This document shows, in pieces, positions 42,960 through 51,335 of a DNA stretch of 64,000 nt. The notes under the pieces were generated by a model. That model did no database searches, was not told where the DNA came from, and was given only the letters and a program-made list of their open reading frames with translations. Positions within the stretch are counted from its first letter, which is position 1. Every line of letters begins with the position of its first letter. Position numbers and translations under genes: made by a program. Source of the DNA: CBDBCU01 sp965242615 (lineage in GTDB: Bacteria; Chloroflexota; Dehalococcoidia; Lucifugimonadales; UBA3495); the NCBI GenBank assembly GCA_965242615.1, contig CBDESR010000005.1:1674001-1738000 (forward strand), read 5' to 3'.

Positions 42960-43207
42960 CCCCAGCAGGGCGGTAAAGGGCTGACTGCGCCGCCCCGACC
43001 TACCCCCAGCGGCCGGGCCGTAGTGGTTTTACCGCAAGCCACGCACCGATAGCGTTGGGTCCGGATGGACTTGACCTGCACATCAGTTAAAGCGCGCCGC
43101 CGCTGCCCGCCCCACTTCTGCCAGGTTTGACCGCCACAACCGGAACACCGCTCCGGCGCGATGGGCTGGGTCTGGACACGCTGCTTGGCCAGGTTTAAGA
43201 TAAGCAT
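42938..43207 (-). CDS. Transposase N-terminal zinc-ribbon frame
   Basis: 89 residues. CSGCGGQTWQKWGGQRRRAL and YRCVACGKTTTARPLGVGR form a zinc ribbon followed by a helix that should continue RSQPFTALLGML in the next frame. Overlaps the core frame by 22 bp. Either a disabling frameshift or programmed slippage at the G-run. Confidence 0.65.
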   Translation of the reverse strand: MLILNLAKQRVQTQPIAPERCSGCGGQTWQKWGGQRRRALTDVQVKSIRTQRYRCVACGKTTTARPLGVGRGGAVSPLPPCWGCCMPWA

Positions 43208-43394
43208 TGGTTGAACCGCCGCCGATGGGATTTTGTAGCTTAATCCATTCTACGGCGGTTCGGCCTTTTTACAATCCGCTCCCTCCCAACACTTTCGGAA
43301 ACATTGCCCTTGCCGCCAATAGGCAGCGGTAGCATAATGGCGGCAAAACCGGCGGGAGTCGCCGTGCAAGGCAGGACAGATAAAGGAGATGATG

Positions 43395-44138
43395 ATGGAA
43401 TTGACGGGAAAGACGGCGTTAGTGACCGGGGCGGGCCGCAACATTGGGCGGGCGATTGCTTTGGCGTTGGCTGCGGAGGGGGCGGATGTGGTGGTGAATG
43501 TCCGGGCCAATGCGGCGGACGGGGAGGCGGTGGCGGCGGAAATCGCCGCGATGGGTCGGCAGTCGCTGGCTTTGCTGGCGGATGTGGGCAATCGGGCGGC
43601 GTTGGAGCAGCTGCTGGATACCGCTTTGTCCCGGTTCGGGCGGCTGGACATTGTGGTGAACAATGCCTCGGTGCGGCCGCACAAACCTTTTACTGAGATG
43701 ACTTATGACGATTGGCGGGGAGTGCTGGCGACGGACCTGGATGCGGCTTTTATCACGGCCCGGGCCGCCGTGCCGGGGATGATTGAGCAGGGTTGGGGGC
43801 GCATTGTGAACATCGGCGGCTTGCAAGCCCATCAGGGGACGCACGGCGGGGCGCACATTTCGGCGGCTAAAGTGGGATTGGAGGGCTTTACCCGCGCCTT
43901 GGCTACGGAACTGGGGCCGCAAGGCATCCGGGTCAACTGCGTTGTGCCGGGGATGATTGACACTACCCGGGAGGGGGCGACGACGACGCGCGCGGCTAAC
44001 CGGCTGGCCGGAATTCCGGCCGGGCGGATGGGGCGTACCGCCGATATTGCCAACCTGTGCCGCTTTCTCTGCACCGCTGCCGGGGACTACATCAGCGGCC
44101 AGACGATTCATGTCAACGGCGGGGAACGGGGGTATTAG
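43395..44138 (+). CDS. Short-chain dehydrogenase/reductase, divergent active site
   Basis: 247 residues; of three adjacent ATGs (43389, 43392, 43395) the last has best spacing to AAAGGAG. Rossmann motifs are present: TALVTGAGRNIGRA, LDIVVNNAS, and a C-terminal GDYISGQTIHVNGG. But the catalytic Ser region reads VNIGGLQAHQ and the YxxxK region reads HISAAK, so the usual Tyr and Ser are missing while Lys stays. A known FabG-like subgroup has H-V-V-T-A-K here. Function may differ from a standard reductase. Confidence 0.8.
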   Translation: MELTGKTALVTGAGRNIGRAIALALAAEGADVVVNVRANAADGEAVAAEIAAMGRQSLALLADVGNRAALEQLLDTALSRFGRLDIVVNNASVRPHKPFTEMTYDDWRGVLATDLDAAFITARAAVPGMIEQGWGRIVNIGGLQAHQGTHGGAHISAAKVGLEGFTRALATELGPQGIRVNCVVPGMIDTTREGATTTRAANRLAGIPAGRMGRTADIANLCRFLCTAAGDYISGQTIHVNGGERGY

Positions 44139-44201
44139 CGGTCGCTGTGCTATAATTCCGGGGAGGATGCCCTAACCTGTGCAGCTTACGGGAGGTCAGC
44201 A

Positions 44202-44663
44202 ATGGCAACGCAAACTATGGCGCCGTCCCAAGCAATCCAAGCCAGCCAAGCCGTGGCCCAACCTTTGGTGACCATCACGGCGATGGACCATATCGTCCTG
44301 CGGGTGCGGGATGTGGAGGAATCGCTGCGGTTCTATTCGGAACTGCTGGGCCTGCCCACGGAACGGGTTGCGCAGTGGCGGGCCGGGGAGATTCGGTTTC
44401 CGTCGGTGCGGCTGAACGCCGACACCATCATTGACCTGTTTGCCAGTGACCAGGAGCCGCTGGGCAAGGAGGGGCGGCGCAATCAGGATCATTTCTGTAT
44501 GGTGATTGCGGCGACGGATATGGAGCGGCTCAAGGCGGATTTTGAGGCGTTGGGCGTGGGGATCCAAGCCGGGCCGGGCAAGCGGTGGGGCGCGCACGGC
44601 GACGGCATTTCCCTTTACATCTATGACCCGGATGACAATGTGGTGGAGCTGCGGCACTATTAG
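44202..44663 (+). CDS. VOC/glyoxalase-family protein
   Basis: 153 residues, ATG 44202 after GGGAGG. After a ~27-residue Gln/Ala-rich leader, TAMDHIVLRVRDVEESLRFY begins the first VOC module (His metal ligand), with SVRLNADTIIDLFA, QDHFCMVIAATDMERLKADF and DGISLYIYDPDDNVVELRHY (Glu ligand) completing it. Ligand set is intact, so a metal-dependent lyase, dioxygenase or isomerase role is possible; exact reaction unknown. Confidence 0.85.
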   Translation: MATQTMAPSQAIQASQAVAQPLVTITAMDHIVLRVRDVEESLRFYSELLGLPTERVAQWRAGEIRFPSVRLNADTIIDLFASDQEPLGKEGRRNQDHFCMVIAATDMERLKADFEALGVGIQAGPGKRWGAHGDGISLYIYDPDDNVVELRHY

Positions 44664-44740
44664 GCCGCTAGCCAATTGGGGCGGGAGCGGCGGCCGTTGC
44701 TCCTGCCCCAATGCAACGCCAGGGGGCAAAGGAGTTGGTT

Positions 44741-45010
44741 ATGCCGGACAACGGTTATACGACTAAAGAAGTGGTGGCCCGGGGTAAGGAAATCTACCGG
44801 GATCAAATCCAGGAGCTGGTGGAACCCCAAGAGAAGGGGAAGTTCATAGCCATCGACATTCTGAGCGGGGACTACGCGGTTGACGCGGAGCATATCGGCG
44901 CCGTCCGACTGCTGCGGAAACGGCGGCCGGATGCGAGGATGTATGTCGGACGCGTAGGCTACCCGTCGGCCTATCATTTCCGGCGGCCTTTTAGTGTCCC
45001 TAATGATTAG
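44741..45010 (+). CDS. Small acidic partner of clan AA protease
   Basis: 89 residues, ATG 44741 after AAAGGAG. YTTKEVVARGKEIYRDQIQE, KGKFIAIDILSGDYAVDAEHI and ARMYVGRVGYPSAYHFRR form a pattern seen in small proteins encoded just before retropepsin-like genes in cyanobacteria and Chloroflexota. Its stop overlaps the start of the next gene (ATGATTAG), so the two are translationally coupled, like toxin-antitoxin pairs. Function unproven. Confidence 0.6.
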   Translation: MPDNGYTTKEVVARGKEIYRDQIQELVEPQEKGKFIAIDILSGDYAVDAEHIGAVRLLRKRRPDARMYVGRVGYPSAYHFRRPFSVPND

Positions 45011-45374
45011 GGGCCGGGTGGATTTCACCCTGGAAGCGGTGGTTGTCGTTCCGGTGAGGGACGGCAACGGGCAGTTTCGGCCGGTCGAGTTTATTATCGA
45101 CACCGGGTTTGACGGCTACCTCAGTTTGCCCGGGGAGCGGATTCAGCAACTGGAAGCGGAACCGGGAGGTGAAATCAGCGTTACTTTTGGCAACGGGCAG
45201 ACGGAGGAATGGAATAGTTGGCAATGCCATATTCTTTGGCACAACCGGCCGCGGGAGGTGGCGGTTTTCGAGTCCCGGGGCGATGCTTTGATCGGGATGG
45301 CGTTGCTGGAACACAGCGCAGTTAGCATACAAGTCCGCACTGACGGGGCGGTAGTGATTGAGGAGTTGGGCTAA
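45003..45374 (+). CDS. Retropepsin-like (clan AA) aspartic protease domain protein
   Basis: 123 residues from ATG 45003 (GTG 44994 also possible). VEFIIDTGFDGYLSLP holds the Asp-Thr-Gly loop and GDALIGMALLEHSAVSIQ the second conserved motif of one-domain bacterial aspartic proteases. It overlaps the upstream partner by 8 bp. Confidence 0.75.
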   Translation: MIRGRVDFTLEAVVVVPVRDGNGQFRPVEFIIDTGFDGYLSLPGERIQQLEAEPGGEISVTFGNGQTEEWNSWQCHILWHNRPREVAVFESRGDALIGMALLEHSAVSIQVRTDGAVVIEELG

Positions 45375-45545
45375 TCTCTTAAATCATTTTCCCGACTCTG
45401 CCGGCTGCCGAAGCTGTGCGCTGCTCTGATTACACCAATGGGTAACTACTATTGCCGGCAACTTGCACCCCCCTATATTGCTCTTGCAAATGTGCTATCC
45501 TGTCCCTCAACAAAACCCTACACCGCAAAAAAAGGAGGCGCTGTT

Positions 45546-46568
45546 ATGCCTTTCGGCGGCAATGACTGGCTGGAACTGACCCAAGAGGAGACGCTGGAAC
45601 CGGATTTGCCCATCTGCGACCCCCATCACCACTTTTGGGACTTGCGGCCGGAGCGGCTGCCCTATCAGCGTTACCTGCTGCACGAACTGGCGGCGGACAT
45701 CAACGCCGGCCACAATGTCCGCTCCACGGTGTTTATCGAGGCGCGGGCAATGTACCGGGCCGAGGGGACGGAGGAGCTGCGGCCGGTGGGCGAAGTGGAG
45801 TTTGTGCAGGGGTTGGCAGCGGCCAGCGGCAGCGGCCTTTACGGGCCGGGGCGGGCGGCGGCGGCCATCATCGGCCACGCCAACCTGAACCTGGGCGCGG
45901 CGGTGGCCCCGGTCTTGGACGCCCTGCAAGCAGCCAGCCCCAACCGTTTCCGCGGCATCCGCCATTCCGTAACTTGGGATCCGCACCCGGAAGTGGAAAA
46001 CACGGCGGCGCACAATATGCCGGGACAACTGGCCTCCGACAACTTCCGAGCCGGGGCGAAAATCCTGGCGCAGCGCGGCTTGACTTTAGAGGGTTGGCTT
46101 TACTTTCCCCAACTGCCGGAACTGGCTGACTTCGCTAAAGCCGTCCCGGATTTGACCATCATCCTGAACCATATCGGCGGCCTGCTGCGGGTCGGCCCTT
46201 ATGCCGGGCGGGAGGAGGAAGTGATGGGGCAATGGCGGGCCGGCATTGCCGCCGTAGCCGCCTGCCCCAATGTAGTCTGCAAGTTAGGCGGCGTCGGGAT
46301 GCCGCGCACCGGCTTTGACTGGCATCTCCGCGACCGGCCCATCGGGTCTGAGGAACTAGCGGCGGAGCTGGCGCCGCTGCTGCACTACTGCATTGAGCAG
46401 TTCGGGCCGGAGCGGTGTATGTTTGAGAGCAACTTCCCGGTGGACAAGGTTTCCTATTCCCACCATATCCTTTACAACGCTTTCAAGCGGCTGTCGGCCG
46501 GCTATTCGGCGGCGGAACGGGCGGGAATGTTCCACGATAACGCGGCGCGGGTTTATGGGATAGCGTAG
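45546..46568 (+). CDS. Amidohydrolase_2-family metal-dependent hydrolase
   Basis: 340 residues, ATG 45546 after AAAAAAGGAGG. ICDPHHHFWDL carries the HxH metal motif of TIM-barrel amidohydrolases; ILNHIGGLL and CMFESNFPVDK (conserved Asp) are later strands. Relatives include 2-pyrone-4,6-dicarboxylate lactonase and other lactone hydrolases. Substrate unknown. It converges on nagZ with a 15 bp gap. Confidence 0.87.
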   Translation: MPFGGNDWLELTQEETLEPDLPICDPHHHFWDLRPERLPYQRYLLHELAADINAGHNVRSTVFIEARAMYRAEGTEELRPVGEVEFVQGLAAASGSGLYGPGRAAAAIIGHANLNLGAAVAPVLDALQAASPNRFRGIRHSVTWDPHPEVENTAAHNMPGQLASDNFRAGAKILAQRGLTLEGWLYFPQLPELADFAKAVPDLTIILNHIGGLLRVGPYAGREEEVMGQWRAGIAAVAACPNVVCKLGGVGMPRTGFDWHLRDRPIGSEELAAELAPLLHYCIEQFGPERCMFESNFPVDKVSYSHHILYNAFKRLSAGYSAAERAGMFHDNAARVYGIA

Positions 46569-46583
46569 CGCGGCGCGGCGGTT

Positions 46584-47768
46584 TCAGCGGATGCCGTAGC
46601 GTTCTTTCAAGGCCAGGATACGCGCTGCCGATTGGTAGATGCGCTCCTCGGTCAGGACGCCGGCGGCTACGGCTTGCAACAGGGCATTGCGAACCCGATA
46701 GACTCGCTGCAAGTCATAGTCGCCCTGCTGATTAGCCAGCAGGATGAGGTCAACGCCGGCTTGGATGGCGGCGATGGCCGCTTCCTGCGGGCCGTATTCG
46801 GCAACAATAGCCCCCATCTGCATATCGTCGGAGACCACTACGCCGGCAAAGCCCAACTCCTGCCGCAGCAAGCCGCTGATGATGGGCGGAGACAAGGTAG
46901 CCGGGCGGGCGGATGGGTCGAGGTTGCGGTTGACAATGTGGGCAGTCATCACTGCGCCGTCATAACCGCCGATAATCAGCTCTTGGTAAGGCGCCAGTTC
47001 CACATCCCGGCGATAAGTGGCGGTTACATCGGTGACGCCGCGGTGGGTATCGCCGGCGGCGCTGCCGTGGCCGGGGAAGTGTTTCAAGGTGGGAATGACC
47101 TGCCGCTGCCGCATTGCGCCGCTGAAAGCTTGGGCGTGGGCCGTCACTGCTGCCGGGTCAGCACTGAAAGAGCGTTCGATAGCGCCGATGGCCGGGCTTT
47201 CCGGGTTGACATTCACATCGACCACCGGGGCCAAGTTCCAGTTCAAGCCGGTTTCCTGCATTGCCGCCGCCAGTTGGCCGGCAATGGCGGCCGTTTCCGC
47301 CGCCGGGCCGCGGCCCATTTGTTGCGCCGTGGGGACTTTCAAGGTAAAGCCGTACTTTTCCTTGAGGCGGTTGACATAGCCGCCCTCGGCGTCAATGGCG
47401 ATAAAGTAGGGGATGGCGGCTGGTTCCTGGAGTTGGGCGGTCAGGGCTTGCAACTGCTCCCGGGAAGTGATGTTGCGTTCCAGTGCGCCGCCGCTGGGGC
47501 CGTCCCGGTCAAAGAGGATAAGGCCGCCGGGCTGAATATCGCGCAGCATTGCGGCGGTGGGTTCATTCACAGTTGTACCGCGAAAGCCGACCAGCAGCAT
47601 TTGCCCGACGGCTTGCTCCAGGGTCAGGGCGGCCGCCGTATCCCGACCGTTGACCAGTTGGCAAGCCGGGGACAAGGCCGCCAGCAGCAACAGCAGGACA
47701 AGGCTGACCGCCGGCCCGGTAAGCCGGGGCCGGCGGCGCAATAAACCGGTTGACGTAAAGGCAGGCAT
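46584..47768 (-). CDS. nagZ: Exported GH3 beta-N-acetylhexosaminidase (NagZ-like)
   Basis: 394 residues. N-terminal VSLVLLLLLAALSPAC suggests a lipoprotein signal. The GH3 fold has AIDAEGGYVNRL, the NagZ His-Asp motif in LKHFPGHGSAAGDTH, and the nucleophile Asp in VVVSDDMQMGAI. It would remove N-acetylglucosamine from cell-wall fragments; classical NagZ is cytoplasmic, whereas this one is exported, as in many Gram-positive types. It follows the hypothetical gene by 11 bp. Confidence 0.88.
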   Translation of the reverse strand: MPAFTSTGLLRRRPRLTGPAVSLVLLLLLAALSPACQLVNGRDTAAALTLEQAVGQMLLVGFRGTTVNEPTAAMLRDIQPGGLILFDRDGPSGGALERNITSREQLQALTAQLQEPAAIPYFIAIDAEGGYVNRLKEKYGFTLKVPTAQQMGRGPAAETAAIAGQLAAAMQETGLNWNLAPVVDVNVNPESPAIGAIERSFSADPAAVTAHAQAFSGAMRQRQVIPTLKHFPGHGSAAGDTHRGVTDVTATYRRDVELAPYQELIIGGYDGAVMTAHIVNRNLDPSARPATLSPPIISGLLRQELGFAGVVVSDDMQMGAIVAEYGPQEAAIAAIQAGVDLILLANQQGDYDLQRVYRVRNALLQAVAAGVLTEERIYQSAARILALKERYGIR

Positions 47769-47779
47769 CGCTCAGCCCG

Positions 47780-48535
47780 CTATTCCGGGGGGCCAAAGAA
47801 GGGGTGTTCCATATACTGCCCCAAGCGCAGGGTTTCCAGGACATCCGACCAGGCCGTCGTGGCTTTATCGAAATCCTCCGGCCAGAAGTCCATAGTGATG
47901 AATGCCTGCACTCCGGAGCCGCGGGCCAAGGCGTAGCGGCCGAAAGCCGGCCGCCGCCCAAAGGGGTCAATGAACTCCATCTCCGACCAAACGATTTCCA
48001 CGCCCGGCGGGCCCAGTTCCATGGGCAGGGGTGTCCCCCGGTTAAGGACAGTTCCGCGATCCTCGATGCGGGCGTCGAGCTGTTCGGCCAAGGGCGGCTG
48101 CATTACATCAAAGGATTTGAGCAGGGACTCCTGCAAGTCGTCCTGGTTCAGCGGGCCGGTCCGGGCGGCGGCGGCCAGTTCGGTCAAGCGGGCGGCTAAA
48201 TCCGGCTCCTGCTCGGCTACTTCCCCGGCCAGGGTTTCCAGATATTCGGCGGCCGCCGCCGGGTCAGCGTCTTGGCCGGTGGACGACTCCAGGCGGGCGT
48301 TAAAGCGCAGGCAGGAAATTTCCAGCCGGATGTTGTCGTCCGGGGGTTCGCCGTCATAAATCCGTATTGACGGGGCGGTATCGCCGCTTTCCCGGTCAAC
48401 GACCCAACCCTGGGGGATTTCGCAGATGACTTCCCCCCGGTTCAGGGCAATCACATTGTTGCCCGGCTTGGCTTTCCAGCGGTGGCGCGGGGGGAGCTTG
48501 AAAACCTGCCGGCGGAGTCGCCGCCGATTAGACAT
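47780..48535 (-). CDS. Uncharacterised protein, 251 residues
   Basis: No signal sequence; basic start (SNRRRLRRQVFKLPPRHRWK), then strands such as VICEIPQGWVVDRESG and VEIVWSEMEFIDPFGRRPAFGRYALARG, and the tail AWSDVLETLRLGQYMEHPFFG. The second half resembles stress-response lipid/DUF-type proteins with an amphipathic beta core, but I cannot name a family. It overlaps the upstream luciferase-like gene by 8 bp, so the trio is an operon. Confidence 0.6.
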   Translation of the reverse strand: MSNRRRLRRQVFKLPPRHRWKAKPGNNVIALNRGEVICEIPQGWVVDRESGDTAPSIRIYDGEPPDDNIRLEISCLRFNARLESSTGQDADPAAAAEYLETLAGEVAEQEPDLAARLTELAAAARTGPLNQDDLQESLLKSFDVMQPPLAEQLDARIEDRGTVLNRGTPLPMELGPPGVEIVWSEMEFIDPFGRRPAFGRYALARGSGVQAFITMDFWPEDFDKATTAWSDVLETLRLGQYMEHPFFGPPE

Positions 48536-49715
48536 TGCCGTTCTCCTGCTGCCGAAAGCGGGGGATGACCGCTTTGCCGAACAGTTCGATGGAACTCATC
48601 ACCTTTTCGTGGGGGATGGTTTCGGTCTGCATAATCATCATAACCTGGTCGACGCCGATGTCCTCATACATTTGCACGGCTTGGGCGCAGCTGTCCGGGT
48701 TGCCGGCGATGATGACGCCGCGGTCCGCCAAGGTGTTGGCGTCGAGTTGGGCGATGGCCGCGCGGGCGGCGCCGGGGCCGGCGTCCAGAGAAATGCCGGA
48801 CTGTTCGGCTTGGGCCCGGTGGGCATCATCGGACTGCCGCAGCCAGCGGCCAAAGTCGGCTTGCAAGTGGTCGGGAACGCCGCCCCAAGCTTCCAGCAGT
48901 TCCTCGTAGGCGTTGATGCGGCCGGCGATATAGGGCTTGTCCGGGCCGAAAAAAGTTTTCATCGACAGGGCTGCCAGTTCCCGGGCTTCGTCGTTATCCG
49001 GGCCGCAATAGGCGTGGACATTGTTGCCCCAGAATTCGTTGACGAAAGCGCCTACCGGGTTGGCGTTGGCCAAGGCGTCCCGATAGACTTTTACGTGTTC
49101 GGCCAGCACCGCCGTAGCGTAGGAAGCTGAGGACAATACGCCGATGCCCTTTTCGGCGGCCAAGCGGAAACTTTCGGTTTGGGTGCAAGCCAGGTACATC
49201 CGGGGATGGGGTTTCTGGAAGGGCTTGGGCAATACCCGCCGCTTGGGGACATTCCAGTGTTCGCCCTCCCAGGAAAACTCCTCGGACTGCCAGATTTGGG
49301 GCAGCATCGCGATGGATTCCTCCCACAGGGCGCGGGTGTTGCGGGGGTCGATGCCCAAGCCCATCTGTTCGTAGGCGTTGGAGCGGCCGGTGCCGAACTC
49401 GACCCGCCCGTCGGTCAGCTGATCCACCAAAGCCACCCGCTCGGCGACCCGGACGGGATGGTGATAGGGCAGGATGCAGACGCCGTAGCCGATGCGGATG
49501 TTTTTGGTGATGCGGCTCAGCGCGCCAAAGAGGGCGTCCTGGCTGGGGGAGCCGGAAAAGCCGGTCAGGAAGTGGTGTTCCACGAACCAGACATTGTCGA
49601 AACCCACCTGGTCGGCCAGTTCGCACTGAGCCAGGGTTTCCTTGTAAAGGGAGTTCCAGTCAATAGCGGTGCCTTCGTAGGGACGCTGGGCCTCGAACAG
49701 CAAACCGAACTGCAT
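48528..49715 (-). CDS. LLM-class flavin-dependent oxidoreductase
   Basis: 395 residues, ATG 49715 with AAAGGAGGCAGCCCT. MQFGLLFEAQRPYEG, VWFVEHHFLTGFSGSPSQDALFG, IRIGYGVCILPYHHPVRVAE and GRVEFGTGRSNAYEQMGLG follow the alkanal-monooxygenase/bacterial luciferase layout; the later HPRMYLACTQTESFRLAAEKG is the usual second phosphate-binding part. It would use reduced flavin and oxygen, unlike the F420 types. Substrate unknown. First gene of a three-gene run. Confidence 0.85.
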   Translation of the reverse strand: MQFGLLFEAQRPYEGTAIDWNSLYKETLAQCELADQVGFDNVWFVEHHFLTGFSGSPSQDALFGALSRITKNIRIGYGVCILPYHHPVRVAERVALVDQLTDGRVEFGTGRSNAYEQMGLGIDPRNTRALWEESIAMLPQIWQSEEFSWEGEHWNVPKRRVLPKPFQKPHPRMYLACTQTESFRLAAEKGIGVLSSASYATAVLAEHVKVYRDALANANPVGAFVNEFWGNNVHAYCGPDNDEARELAALSMKTFFGPDKPYIAGRINAYEELLEAWGGVPDHLQADFGRWLRQSDDAHRAQAEQSGISLDAGPGAARAAIAQLDANTLADRGVIIAGNPDSCAQAVQMYEDIGVDQVMMIMQTETIPHEKVMSSIELFGKAVIPRFRQQENGNV

Positions 49716-49812
49716 AGGGCTGCCTCCTTTGCGGGGAGTTGGGAAGTTGCGGGGGTATTATAGCATAGTGGGGATAACTAGCGGGGTTCCAACTTGGCAC
49801 TGCTCGATATGC

Positions 49813-50835
49813 CTATCCCGCTTCCTGCAAGCGGCGGATTATACGACGCACTTCGGCCGCCTCCTTAGCGCCGCCGGTGGTCACTGACAGGCTTACTTCA
49901 TCCACCAGCCCCCGGTAGCGCGCCAGCAGCTGATCGGCGATTTCGTCATATTCGCCAACGACGGCGAAAGCGTCCAGCATTTCAGCGGTGACTAACCGGC
50001 CCATTTCATCCCATTTGCCCTCCAGGGACAATTGGTGCAACCGCTGTCCGATTTCGGTAAAGCCGTGACATTCCAGCACCGGAAAGTAAGTACGGGTCGA
50101 GGCGTAAAAGGCGATGCGCCGCCGGGTTTCCGCAGTCGCCGCTTGCAGCGCCGCCCGGCTGCCGCCGGTAACGATAAACCCGCCGCCGTTCACCTTAATA
50201 TCGACCGGGTTGCGGCCGGCTTTTGCCGCGCCGGCGGCGATGTTGGGCTTGACTACCTGCCGCACATATTCCGCTGAGGTAAAGGTATGCAGTACCAGTC
50301 CGTCGCTGACTTCCCCGGCTACCCGGCAGTTGTAGCCGTTCACGGCCGCGTTGAAAATTGGCGGCGGCGGATTGTGTCCCGGGCCCGGACTGAAAAAGGG
50401 CGTCATCAGGGAAAAGCGGTAGAACTTTCCTTGAAAATCCAACCGTTCCCCATTATCCCAACACTGCCAGATGTGGCGCAGGGCTTGAATATATTCCCGC
50501 AGTTTGGGGCCGGGCGACGCCCAAGGGGTGGCAAAGCGCCGTTCAATATGCCCTTTAACCTGCGTTCCCAAGCCCAGCCGAAACCGACCGCCGGACAAAT
50601 CCTGCAAGTCCCGGGCGGTATAGGCTACGACCATTGGGGAACGGGGAAAGGCAATGGCAACATGGGTTTCCAGAGTAACCCGCGCCGTGGCCGTGGCGGC
50701 CAAAGTCAACGCCAGAAAGGGGTCGTGGGCGGTATCGCTGCTGGCTACTCCGTCATAGCCCATACTTTCAGCCCACGCCGCTTCCGCGGCTACGGCCCGC
50801 ACATCCCGGTTGCTCAAGGGATAAATGACTCGCAT
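49813..50835 (-). CDS. LLM-class F420-dependent oxidoreductase (TIGR03617-type)
   Basis: 340 residues, ATG 50835 after GGAGAGTAGGCGGCA. AAWAESMGYDGVASSDTAHDPFLAL, VTLETHVAIAFPRSPMVVA, GRFRLGLGTQVKGHIERRF and NPPPPIFNAAVNGYNCRVAGEV match the F420-dependent TIGR03617 group, known mainly from actinobacteria and Chloroflexota. phhB is 6 bp upstream, so they are coupled. Confidence 0.86.
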   Translation of the reverse strand: MRVIYPLSNRDVRAVAAEAAWAESMGYDGVASSDTAHDPFLALTLAATATARVTLETHVAIAFPRSPMVVAYTARDLQDLSGGRFRLGLGTQVKGHIERRFATPWASPGPKLREYIQALRHIWQCWDNGERLDFQGKFYRFSLMTPFFSPGPGHNPPPPIFNAAVNGYNCRVAGEVSDGLVLHTFTSAEYVRQVVKPNIAAGAAKAGRNPVDIKVNGGGFIVTGGSRAALQAATAETRRRIAFYASTRTYFPVLECHGFTEIGQRLHQLSLEGKWDEMGRLVTAEMLDAFAVVGEYDEIADQLLARYRGLVDEVSLSVTTGGAKEAAEVRRIIRRLQEAG

Positions 50836-50841
50836 TGCCGC

Positions 50842-51204
50842 CTACTCTCCGCCGGCGGCCGCTAGTTCCTGATAGAGCCGGTCGGTCTTGGCGGCCATAA
50901 TGAAATCGTTGCGGTGCAGGTTCCGAATCTTGTGCGTCCACCAAGTTACGCCGACCCGGCCCCATTCGGTAACTACCCGGGGATGATGCCCTTCCGCTTC
51001 GGCCAACTCCCCTACGGCGTTGGTAAAAGCCAGAGCCTGCTGAAAGTTCCGAAAGCTGAATACCCGATCCAGCTTGGGGATGCCGGCATCGGTCAACATT
51101 TCCCAATCCGCTACCGTCGGATGCAGTTCTCCGATTTCCGCCGCCGTCACCGCTGGGGAATCCCGCCGGCAGGCTACGCATTTCTCCCGATGAAGTTCGT
51201 TCAT
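50842..51204 (-). CDS. phhB: Pterin-4a-carbinolamine dehydratase
   Basis: 120 residues from ATG 51204 after CAGGAGT. An N-terminal CVACRRDSP segment with a CxxC is followed by VFSFRNFQQALAFTNAVGEL and EAEGHHPRVVTEWGRVGVTWWTH, the PCD signature with catalytic histidines. It recycles 4a-hydroxytetrahydrobiopterin, or acts in molybdopterin/other roles in bacteria without aromatic hydroxylases. No hydroxylase gene is adjacent. Confidence 0.92.
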   Translation of the reverse strand: MNELHREKCVACRRDSPAVTAAEIGELHPTVADWEMLTDAGIPKLDRVFSFRNFQQALAFTNAVGELAEAEGHHPRVVTEWGRVGVTWWTHKIRNLHRNDFIMAAKTDRLYQELAAAGGE

Positions 51205-51335
51205 TTCCCAACTCCTGCGTTGAATTGTTGAGGGCATTGTAGCACAACCAACCCTTGCCGCCCCTTGAGGAATTCGGCAATATGGGCTATAGTGGCACGG
51301 GGTTGAAGTTGCAAACCGGGGCGTAGGTGAGGAAA

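Larger units (their letters stand above)
42140..43309. mobile_element. Insertion sequence with zinc-ribbon DDE transposase
   Basis: Ends CACTGTTTCAGAAAGTGTTGG (from 42143) and its diverged complement (43287-43309, CAATGTTTCCGAAAGTG in the other strand) flank ~1.17 kb with two transposase frames. The same ends bound the 143 bp MITE at 31109. No clear target duplication, so it is older or rearranged. Confidence 0.75.
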
